From Alphaproteobacteria bacterium (lineage in GTDB: Bacteria > Pseudomonadota > Alphaproteobacteria > ATCC43930 > CGMCC-115725), in NCBI GenBank assembly GCA_030039775.1, contig JASHUX010000246.1, positions 1-6,969 of the forward strand: a stretch of 6,969 nt of DNA, read 5' to 3'. The notes under the pieces are model-generated. The model searched no databases and was not told where the DNA came from. It worked only from the letters and a program-made list of their open reading frames with translations. Made by a program: the position numbers and the translations under genes. Of the stretch, positions 1 to 4,763 are shown one piece after another (within the stretch, counting starts at the first letter, position 1; every line of letters begins with the position of its first letter).

Positions 1-99
1 GAATGCCGCGAACAGCACGAAGGTCTCCCCCTCGACGAAGGTCCAGGCGAAGGTCGCGAGGTAAGGCCAGATGCCGTGGCCGGAGAGGAGATGGTCCAT
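1..99 (-). CDS. DedA-family membrane protein, N-terminal fragment
   Basis: Reading leftwards from an ATG at 99-97, an open frame of 33 codons runs off the left edge. The visible residues start MDHLLSGHGIWPYLATFAWT and continue FVEGETFVLFAAF. A short amphipathic start, then a hydrophobic segment carrying an EGET motif, is how many DedA (SNARE-associated/VTT) proteins begin. Those are inner-membrane proteins implicated in lipid transport and membrane homeostasis. The acidic residues in this segment are part of the family's conserved set, as I recall. The gene is divergent from the CoA-transferase, with about 100 nt between the starts. There is no strong Shine-Dalgarno upstream, so another start is possible. 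With only 33 residues, the assignment rests on the motif and hydrophobicity; another multi-pass membrane protein cannot be excluded. Confidence 0.5.
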   Translation of the reverse strand, partial: MDHLLSGHGIWPYLATFAWTFVEGETFVLFAAF

Positions 100-137
100 C
101 GCCCGATTCGCGCCGTTTAGCGCCGCACGATGCGGGT

Positions 138-165
138 TTGGCGCCGCAATGCCGTCGTGTATGCT
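138..165 (+). promoter_or_regulatory. Candidate sigma-70-type promoter for the CoA-transferase/crotonase unit
   Basis: A TTGGCG hexamer at 138-143 and a TATGCT hexamer at 160-165 are separated by 16 nt. Each matches four of six positions of the -35 (TTGACA) and -10 (TATAAT) consensus. Initiation would fall near 172, giving a leader of about 30 nt before the ATG at 202. It lies in the divergent gap between the DedA-like gene and the CoA-transferase. In GC-rich DNA such matches can arise by chance, so this is only a candidate. Confidence 0.35.
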
Positions 166-201
166 CCTGCCCGTCGCACCGATAACCCCCGAAGATCAGT
201 C

Positions 202-1377
202 ATGAGCCAGCTCCCCCTCGCCCGCTTCAAAGTCATCGACCTCACCCGCGTGCGCGCCGGCCCGACCTGCGCGCGCCAGCTCGCCGATTGGGGCGCCGAT
301 GTCATCAAGGTCGAGAGCGTGGGCGGCGACGACGGGCTGGGCGGCGGACGGGAATCGCCCGACTTTCAAAATCTGCACCGCAATAAGCGCAGTATCGCGA
401 TCAATCTGAAATCGCCGAAGGGAATCGAAATCCTGAAGCGCCTGGTGAGAGACGCGGACGTGCTGGTGGAAAACTACCGGCCCGATGTGAAACATCGGTT
501 AGGGATCGATTACGATTCGATGAAAGCGGTCAATCCGCGCCTCGTTTACGCCAGTATTTCGGGCTTCGGCGAGACCGGCCCCTACCGCGACCGGCCCGGC
601 TTCGACCAAATCGCGCAGGGCATGGGCGGCCTGATGTGGATCACCGGCCTGCCGGGTCAAGGCCCGGTGCGAGTCGGCATCCCGGTCGCCGACTTGACCG
701 CCGGCATTTTCGCCGCGATGGGCGTGCTGGTGGCGCTATTGGAGCGCGAGGAGTCGGGCGAGGGCCAATGGGTGCAGTCCTCGCTCCTGGCGGCGCAGAT
801 CGCGATGCTCGACTTCCAGGCGGCGCGCTGGCTCATCGGCCATGAAGTGCCGCCGCAGGCCGGCAATAATCATCCGACCGGGATTCCGACCGGTGTGTTC
901 AAGACCAAGGACGGCGCCATCAACATCGCCAGCGCCGGCCAGGCGATCTACGCGCGCCTGTGCGACGCGCTGGCGGCGCCGCAACTCCTCACCGATCCGC
1001 GCTTCGCCAAAGCGGCAGACCGGCTCAAGAACCGCGAGGCCATGAACGCCGCGATCGAGGCGATCACGGTGACGAAGACATCGGCCGAATGGATCGAACT
1101 CCTGAACGAGGCCGGCGTGCCCTCCGGCCCGATCTACAAAATGAACGAAGTGTTCGCCGATCCGCAGGTGAAGCATCTGAAGATGGCGCGTCCCGTCGTG
1201 TCGAAAAAGCGCGGGCCCATGGAAGTCGTCGGGCAGGCGGTGAGCCTCTCCCGCACGCCGTGGGAAGTGCGCCGGGCGACGCCGGAGCACGGCGAGCACA
1301 CCGACGAAGTCCTGCGCGAGGCGGGCTACGGCGCCGACGAGATCGCCGCATTCCACCGCGAAGAAGTCGTTTCGTAA
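202..1377 (+). CDS. CaiB/BaiF family III CoA-transferase
   Basis: This 391-residue protein probably transfers CoA between a donor acyl-CoA and a free carboxylic acid in the cytoplasm, by the family III mechanism. The N-terminal stretch VIDLTRVRAGPTCARQLADW (11-30), followed by GADVIKVE, is the typical family opening. The block NLHRNKRSIAINLKSPKG (57-74) and the motif GFGETGPYRDRPGFDQIAQG (121-140) are also characteristic. In PVADLTAGIF the aspartate at residue 164 (codon 691-693) aligns with the catalytic Asp of formyl-CoA:oxalate CoA-transferase, so the enzyme looks active. Length is normal for the family. I chose the ATG at 202 because conserved sequence begins there and a GAAGA sits 7 nt upstream. 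The alternative ATG at 130 adds an arginine-rich 24-residue tail and would overlap the candidate promoter. A crotonase gene follows after 14 nt, pointing to shared acyl-CoA metabolism. Family members use many acids, so the substrate is unknown. Confidence 0.93.
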   Translation: MSQLPLARFKVIDLTRVRAGPTCARQLADWGADVIKVESVGGDDGLGGGRESPDFQNLHRNKRSIAINLKSPKGIEILKRLVRDADVLVENYRPDVKHRLGIDYDSMKAVNPRLVYASISGFGETGPYRDRPGFDQIAQGMGGLMWITGLPGQGPVRVGIPVADLTAGIFAAMGVLVALLEREESGEGQWVQSSLLAAQIAMLDFQAARWLIGHEVPPQAGNNHPTGIPTGVFKTKDGAINIASAGQAIYARLCDALAAPQLLTDPRFAKAADRLKNREAMNAAIEAITVTKTSAEWIELLNEAGVPSGPIYKMNEVFADPQVKHLKMARPVVSKKRGPMEVVGQAVSLSRTPWEVRRATPEHGEHTDEVLREAGYGADEIAAFHREEVVS

Positions 1378-1380
1378 TTC

Positions 1381-1385
1381 AGGAG
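1381..1385 (+). promoter_or_regulatory. Ribosome-binding site fixing the crotonase start
   Basis: AGGAG lies 6 nt before the ATG at 1392 and just after the CoA-transferase stop. It decides the start, because the crotonase frame stays open for more than 400 nt further upstream inside the preceding gene. Confidence 0.8.
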
Positions 1386-1391
1386 CTTGCG

Positions 1392-2192
1392 ATGATTAAA
1401 TCCCCTACGGAAAAACTGATCGCCGAAAAAGACGGCGCGATCGGCTGGCTGACGTTCAACAATCCGGCGCGGCGCAACGCCTTGTCGATCGATATGTGGG
1501 AAGGCATTCCCGTCGTCATCCGCCAGTTCGAAGCCGACGACGACATCCGCGTCATCGTGCTGCGCGGCACGGTCGAGGCCAAGGCCTTCATCTCCGGCGC
1601 CGACATTTCCGAGTTCGAGAAGCGCCGTGCCAGCAATCGGGACGCCGCCGGCTACAACGAGACCTCGGCCAGCGCCTTCGGCTCGGTCGAGCATTGCAAG
1701 AAGCCGACGATTGCGATGATTCAGGGCTATTGCCTCGGCGGCGGCCTCGCCTTCGCCAATATGTGCGACATGCGGCTCGCGTCGGAGAATTCGCGTTTCT
1801 CGATCCCGGCGGCGAAGCTCGGCCTCGGCTATGGCTGGACCGGCGTCAAGAAACTGGTCGATCTGATCGGCCCGTCTTTCGCGAAGGAGATTTTCCTCAC
1901 CGCGCGGCAATTCAACGCCGCCGAGGCGCTGGCGATGGGCCTCATCAACCGCGTGCTCCCCGACGCCGAGCTCGAACCCTACACCCGCTCCTATTGCGCG
2001 ATGATCGCGGAGAACGCGCCTTTGACCATCGCCGCGATCCGCGAGGCTGCGAACGAATTGGGCCGGCCCGACGGCCGGATCGACACCAAGAAGCTCGACG
2101 CGATGGTGGCGGCCTGCTTCGACAGCGCCGACTACAAGGAAGGCCGCAACGCCTTTCTCGAAAAGCGCAAGCCGCAATTCAAGGGGCGGTAG
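1392..2192 (+). CDS. Enoyl-CoA hydratase/isomerase (crotonase) family protein with substituted catalytic glutamates
   Basis: This is a 266-residue crotonase-fold protein of normal length. Crotonases bind acyl-CoA thioesters and stabilise an enolate in an oxyanion hole. The oxyanion-hole segments are present: FISGADISEF (66-75) and IQGYCLGGGL (110-119). The C-terminal CoA-binding part ends EGRNAFLEKRKPQFKG, as in true hydratases. Aligned by eye to rat mitochondrial enoyl-CoA hydratase, the catalytic pair Glu144 (GGGCE) and Glu164 (QPE) falls on Ala120 (GGGLA) and Ala140 (IPA). Classical hydration is therefore doubtful. Other crotonase chemistries (isomerase, decarboxylase, thioesterase or hydrolase) place their catalytic residues elsewhere, so the protein need not be inactive. 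It lies 14 nt after a family III CoA-transferase with its own AGGAG, so the two are very likely co-transcribed and act on one substrate. The fold is certain; the reaction is not. Confidence 0.9.
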   Translation: MIKSPTEKLIAEKDGAIGWLTFNNPARRNALSIDMWEGIPVVIRQFEADDDIRVIVLRGTVEAKAFISGADISEFEKRRASNRDAAGYNETSASAFGSVEHCKKPTIAMIQGYCLGGGLAFANMCDMRLASENSRFSIPAAKLGLGYGWTGVKKLVDLIGPSFAKEIFLTARQFNAAEALAMGLINRVLPDAELEPYTRSYCAMIAENAPLTIAAIREAANELGRPDGRIDTKKLDAMVAACFDSADYKEGRNAFLEKRKPQFKGR

Positions 2193-2202
2193 GGCCGAAA
2201 AC

Positions 2203-2234
2203 GCATCGGGCGGATGTTGTCATCCGCTCGATGC
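2203..2234 (-). terminator. Hairpin between convergent genes, likely terminator for the DUF4189-like gene
   Basis: GCATCGGGCGGATG (2203-2216) and CATCCGCTCGATGC (2221-2234) form a 14-bp stem closed by a TTGT loop. All pairs are Watson-Crick except one G/T position. Reading leftwards, the stem is followed immediately by GTTTTCGG, a short T run as in an intrinsic terminator. It sits 11 nt after the crotonase stop and 27 nt after the stop of the convergent DUF4189-like gene. On the plus strand there is no T tract, so it would be a weaker barrier to transcription leaving the crotonase. Confidence 0.6.
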
Positions 2235-2261
2235 CATTACGCCAATGATAACGCGATGATT

Positions 2262-2645
2262 TTAGTCGCCGACGCAGTCCGCGACCACGACTTTGCAGTT
2301 GTCGTTGCCGCAGCCTTCCATCACCTTCGCCTTGGCGACGTCCTTGCTCGGCCCGGTGCCGATGCCGGCGTGCTTGCGCGACGAGGCATAGGCGCCGCAA
2401 TGCTCGTAGGTCAGCACCACCTGGCAATTCTTGTTGCCGTTCTTGGTGCAGTTCTTCATCGCCATGTCTTGGGCTTCCTTGGCGCTGTCGCCTTCGCCCG
2501 TTCCCCAGCCGGCGTCGCCGCCGGAGGTGCCGGTGTCGTCATCGACCGCGATCGCATCGACCGACGCGGCGTAGACATGCTTAACCGGACCGAACGCCAG
2601 TACCGCGGCCACCGACAGGAGGCCGACCATCAAAATACGCTTCAT
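2262..2645 (-). CDS. Small secreted DUF4189-like protein with six cysteines
   Basis: This 127-residue protein has a clear Sec signal peptide: a basic start (MKR), a hydrophobic core at about 4-19, and a likely cleavage site after VYA near residue 26. The mature part resembles DUF4189, whose members contain AIA.....G.WG.G.G.S..EA...A...C, then a second Gly/Ala-rich half. Here AIAVDDDTG (31-39), GWGTGEGDSAKEAQDMAMKN (46-65) and the later GIGTGPSKDVAKAKVMEGC (94-112) match, as two half-repeats. The six cysteines (66, 74, 83, 112, 117, 124) are all in the exported part and could make three disulfides. The molecular role of the family is unknown to me. GGGGGA lies 9 nt upstream of the ATG. It is downstream of msrA on the same strand across about 100 nt, so it may have its own promoter; a TTGCAC at 2707-2702 is a possible but weak -35. 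Confidence 0.75.
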   Translation of the reverse strand: MKRILMVGLLSVAAVLAFGPVKHVYAASVDAIAVDDDTGTSGGDAGWGTGEGDSAKEAQDMAMKNCTKNGNKNCQVVLTYEHCGAYASSRKHAGIGTGPSKDVAKAKVMEGCGNDNCKVVVADCVGD

Positions 2646-2749
2646 TTTCCGAAATCCCCCGGGTTTGAGAAAGCGCGACTCCTAGAGAGCGTCGGTGTCC
2701 CGTGCAAGGGGATTAGCGTTACTTCTACATACTGTAGTGGCAGCGGCGC
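2646..2749. other. Intergenic gap between msrA and the DUF4189-like gene
   Basis: These 104 nt contain the ribosome-binding region of the DUF4189-like gene at the left end and a small CTACA/TGTAG inverted repeat (2725-2729 and 2733-2737, loop TAC). The stem is too short to call a terminator for msrA. No coding potential that looks real was seen on either strand. Confidence 0.5.
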
Positions 2750-3412
2750 TTATTCCGCCGCGGCGGCCTTGGCCGAGATCGGGCAGGTCACGCCGGTGCC
2801 GGCGAGGCCGCAATAGCCGTCGGGGTTTTTGCCGAGATATTGCTGATGATAGTCCTCGGCGTAATAGAACGGCGGCGCGTCGGCGATCTCGGTGCTGATC
2901 GCGTCGCGGAACCCGTTATCGGCGAGTGCTTTGGCATACATGTCGCGCGACTTTTCCGCCGCCGCCTTTTGCGCCGGCGTGGTGGCGTAGATCGCGGAGC
3001 GGTATTGCGTGCCGACATCGTTGCCCTGGCGCATGCCTTGGGTCGGGTCGTGCGCCTCCCAGAAAATCTTGAGGAGCGCGTCGTAGCTCACTTGCTTCGG
3101 GTCGAACACCACCAGCACGACTTCGGCGTGGCCGGTCATGCCGGAGCAGACTTCCTCATAGGTGGGGTTGGGCGTGAAGCCGCCGGCATAGCCGACCGCG
3201 GTGGTGTAGACGCCCGGCGTCTCCCAGAACAGCCGCTCGGCGCCCCAAAAGCAGCCCATCCCGAAAATCGCCATCTCGAGCCCGGCCGGGAACGGCGGCT
3301 TCAGGATATGGCCGTTGACGAAATGGCGGTTGCCGAGCGGCATCTGCATCGAACGCCCCGGCAGCGCCTGGTCCGGCGTCGGCAGGTCCCGCTTCTTGCG
3401 CAGCATCCACAT
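2750..3412 (-). CDS. msrA: Peptide methionine-S-sulfoxide reductase MsrA
   Basis: MsrA reduces the S epimer of methionine sulfoxide, free or in proteins, back to methionine; the disulfide formed is recycled by thioredoxin. The 220-residue protein carries the signature [13 protein letters not shown] with the catalytic cysteine at 54. [14 protein letters not shown] (86-99), [20 protein letters not shown] (121-140) and [20 protein letters not shown] (181-200) complete the conserved core. Two C-terminal resolving cysteines, Cys201 and Cys210 in [13 protein letters not shown], fit the three-cysteine mechanism. The roughly 50 residues before the active site (including [17 protein letters not shown] and [19 protein letters not shown]) match the long N-terminus of the E. 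coli enzyme, so this is the full-length type. No signal peptide is seen, so it is cytoplasmic. The start is fixed by a consensus AGGAGG 6 nt upstream. The alanine-rich tail (AKAAAAE) is unremarkable. Confidence 0.97.
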   Translation of the reverse strand: MWMLRKKRDLPTPDQALPGRSMQMPLGNRHFVNGHILKPPFPAGLEMAIFGMGCFWGAERLFWETPGVYTTAVGYAGGFTPNPTYEEVCSGMTGHAEVVLVVFDPKQVSYDALLKIFWEAHDPTQGMRQGNDVGTQYRSAIYATTPAQKAAAEKSRDMYAKALADNGFRDAISTEIADAPPFYYAEDYHQQYLGKNPDGYCGLAGTGVTCPISAKAAAAE

Positions 3413-3418
3413 CAGCCA

Positions 3419-3424
3419 CCTCCT
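3419..3424 (-). promoter_or_regulatory. Consensus ribosome-binding site of msrA
   Basis: On the minus strand, AGGAGG ends 6 nt before the ATG at 3412-3410. It selects this ATG over the in-frame methionine two codons later and suggests efficient translation. Confidence 0.85.
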
Positions 3425-3460
3425 GGTGCTTCCAATGTAAGGAGTGCCGCCGGGTCACGC

Positions 3461-3599
3461 TACCCTCTCCTCGTTGAGGAGAGGGTAGCTCACTGCGGAG
3501 CAGTGAGCGGGTGAGGTGGTGACGGTGGTAAAATGTCGACCACCTCACCCTCCCGCGCTTTCAGCGCGGGCCCCTCCCTCTCCGCAAAGCGGAGAGGGA
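3461..3599. repeat. Cluster of five adjacent hairpins (REP/BIME-like intergenic palindromes)
   Basis: Five inverted repeats follow one another almost without spacing. H1: TACCCTCTCCTC (3461-3472) with 3476-3487, 12 bp, loop GTT. H2: GCTCACTGC (3488-3496) with 3500-3508, 9 bp, loop GGA. H3: GGGTGAGGTGGT (3509-3520) with 3539-3550, 12 bp, 18-nt loop. H4: CCCGCGCT (3552-3559) with 3563-3570, 8 bp, loop TTC. H5: TCCCTCTCCGC (3575-3585) with 3589-3599, 11 bp, loop AAA. All stems are perfect. H1 and H5 share CCCTCTCC, so the outer elements could also pair with each other. No T tract follows a stem, so simple termination is unlikely. It sits between the divergent msrA and oxidoreductase genes. The pattern resembles small palindromic repeats dispersed between genes in alphaproteobacteria; copy number cannot be judged from one window. 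Confidence 0.85.
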
Positions 3600-3631
3600 C
3601 TAAATGAGCCGGGCGGGGTAAGACATGCACC

Positions 3632-4648
3632 ATGAACGTCATGGAAATGCGCGACGCTTGGGGGATCGACCATATCGTCCCCGGCTCGCGGCCCGATCCC
3701 GGCCCGCCCGGCCCGCGGGAGGTGTTGATCCGCTTCGAGGCGGCGTCCCTCAATTACCGCGACCTGGTGATGGCGGAGCATGGCTATGGCCGCATGGGCA
3801 GCCTGCCGTTCATCCCGTTGTCGGACGGCGCCGGCCGCGTCGTCGCGGTCGGGCCCGGCGTGACGCGCTGCGCGTTGGACGATCTTGTTTGCCCGATCTT
3901 CCTCCAGGGCTGGATCAGCGGCGCGCTGCGGGAGAGCTATCGCGGCACCACGATGGGCGGCGACATCGACGGCACGGTGCGCGATCTCGGTCTTTTTCCC
4001 GAGGCGGCGCTGGTGAAGGCGCCAAAAGGCTGGACCGCGCTTCAAGCGGCGTCGTTGCCCTGCGCCGCCGTCACGGCGTGGAACGCGGTGATGACGAACG
4101 GCACCAAGCCCGGCGACGTGGTGGTGACCCAAGGCACCGGCGGCGTGTCGCTGTTCGCGCTGCAATTCGCCAAGCTCGCCGGGGCCACCGTCATCGTCAC
4201 CTCGTCGAGCGACGCCAAGCTCGATCGCGCCACGGCGATGGGCGCCGATCTCGGCATCAACTACACGGCCCAGCCCGAATGGGCGCGGATGGTGCGCGAT
4301 CGGGCCGGGCGCGGCGCCGATCTGGTCATCGATGTCGGCGGCGCCGCGACGCTCGACCAGGCGGTGCGCGCGACACGGGCGAGCGGCACGGTCGCGCTTA
4401 TCGGCGTCATCGGCGGCGGCACCGCGCCGTTGGAGCTGGGCCGCGTCGTGACGCAAGCGATCCGCCTTGTCGCCGCCACCTGCGGCAGCCGCGAAATGTT
4501 CGAAGACATGGTGCGTGCCATCGACGCGCACGGCATCAAGCCACCGATCGACGACCAGGTCTACGCCTATGCCGAGGTTGCCGATGCGCTCAGCGCGCTC
4601 AAGCGCGGCGCGCATTTCGGCAAGATCTGTTTGGAGAACCGGGTGTGA
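3632..4648 (+). CDS. Zinc-free MDR-family NAD(P)-dependent oxidoreductase (quinone oxidoreductase-like)
   Basis: This 338-residue medium-chain dehydrogenase/reductase has an N-terminal GroES-like part and a Rossmann fold. EVLIRFEAASLNYRDLVMAE (30-49) has NYRD where zinc alcohol dehydrogenases have their catalytic cysteine. The usual GHE motif is replaced by IPLSDGAGRVVAVG (61-74). No four-cysteine structural zinc site is present, so the enzyme belongs to the zinc-independent, quinone-oxidoreductase-like branch. The nucleotide-binding loop is TQGTGGVSLFALQFAKLAGA (166-185). The serines after the second strand (SSSDAKLDRA, 191-200) slightly favour NADP(H). It would reduce or oxidise small carbonyl, enone or quinone substrates in the cytoplasm; the substrate is unknown. 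ATGs at 3632, 3641 and 3647 are all in frame near the start. A GGGCGGGG at 3611-3618 is rather distant from the first, so the true start may be one of the later two. It is divergent from msrA. Confidence 0.88.
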   Translation: MNVMEMRDAWGIDHIVPGSRPDPGPPGPREVLIRFEAASLNYRDLVMAEHGYGRMGSLPFIPLSDGAGRVVAVGPGVTRCALDDLVCPIFLQGWISGALRESYRGTTMGGDIDGTVRDLGLFPEAALVKAPKGWTALQAASLPCAAVTAWNAVMTNGTKPGDVVVTQGTGGVSLFALQFAKLAGATVIVTSSSDAKLDRATAMGADLGINYTAQPEWARMVRDRAGRGADLVIDVGGAATLDQAVRATRASGTVALIGVIGGGTAPLELGRVVTQAIRLVAATCGSREMFEDMVRAIDAHGIKPPIDDQVYAYAEVADALSALKRGAHFGKICLENRV

Positions 4649-4667
4649 TGTCAGGCTTACCTTCAAT

Positions 4668-4745
4668 CGTCATTCCCGCGAAAGCGGCAATCCAGGGACG
4701 CAGGCACGTCGTCGACCCTGGATCCCTGCTTTCGCAAGGACGACG
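4668..4745. repeat. Imperfect 30-bp inverted repeat with 18-nt centre (dispersed palindromic repeat type)
   Basis: The left arm (4668-4697, starting CGTCATTCCCGCGAAAGCGG and ending ATCCAGGG) and right arm (4716-4745, starting CCCTGGATCCCTGC) pair at 23 of 30 positions across an 18-nt centre. Both ends carry CGTC/GACG, and the inner 8 bp next to the centre are perfect. The CGTCATTCCCGCGAAAGCGG...ATCCAGGG wording matches a repeat I recall from intergenic regions of many proteobacteria, probably a non-autonomous mobile palindrome. It lies between the oxidoreductase stop and the cyclase gene, ending 18 nt before the cyclase ATG and 4 nt before its ribosome-binding site. Confidence 0.8.
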
Positions 4746-4749
4746 AAGC

Positions 4750-4756
4750 AGGGGGA
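4750..4756 (+). promoter_or_regulatory. Ribosome-binding site of the cyclase gene
   Basis: AGGGGGA lies 7 nt before the ATG at 4764, immediately after the right arm of the inverted repeat. It supports this start, which is also where the SAM-domain sequence begins. Confidence 0.7.
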
Positions 4757-4763
4757 TCGAGCC

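Noticed and set aside
130..201. Earlier start for the CoA-transferase at 130
   Set aside because: The extra 24 residues are not family-like and would overlap the candidate promoter; conserved sequence begins right after the ATG at 202.
960..1391. Upstream extension of the crotonase frame starting at 960
   Set aside because: The added residues are Arg/Gly-rich, overlap the conserved CoA-transferase in another frame, and the AGGAG before 1392 gives a convincing start.
1326..2177. A 283-codon minus-strand open frame antisense to the crotonase gene
   Set aside because: Low-complexity translation, no family resemblance, and complete overlap with a clear crotonase. A similar antisense frame at 736-1356 was rejected for the same reason.
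2214..2816. A 200-codon plus-strand open frame across the DUF4189-like gene
   Set aside because: It is antisense to a protein with a good signal peptide and family motifs, begins inside a terminator hairpin and has no ribosome-binding site.
3461..3599. CRISPR array or phage attachment site at the palindrome cluster
   Set aside because: The units are different palindromes without a constant direct repeat or regular spacers, and there is no cas gene, integrase or tRNA nearby.
3575..3599. Intrinsic terminator at the last hairpin of the cluster
   Set aside because: No T run follows the stem on either strand, and it lies upstream of divergent genes, where a terminator is not expected.
3545..4666. 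A 373-codon minus-strand open frame spanning the whole oxidoreductase gene
   Set aside because: It is antisense to a well-supported MDR protein, its translation is Arg/Ala/His-rich without recognisable motifs, and it runs through the intergenic palindromes. High GC content at third positions creates such frames.
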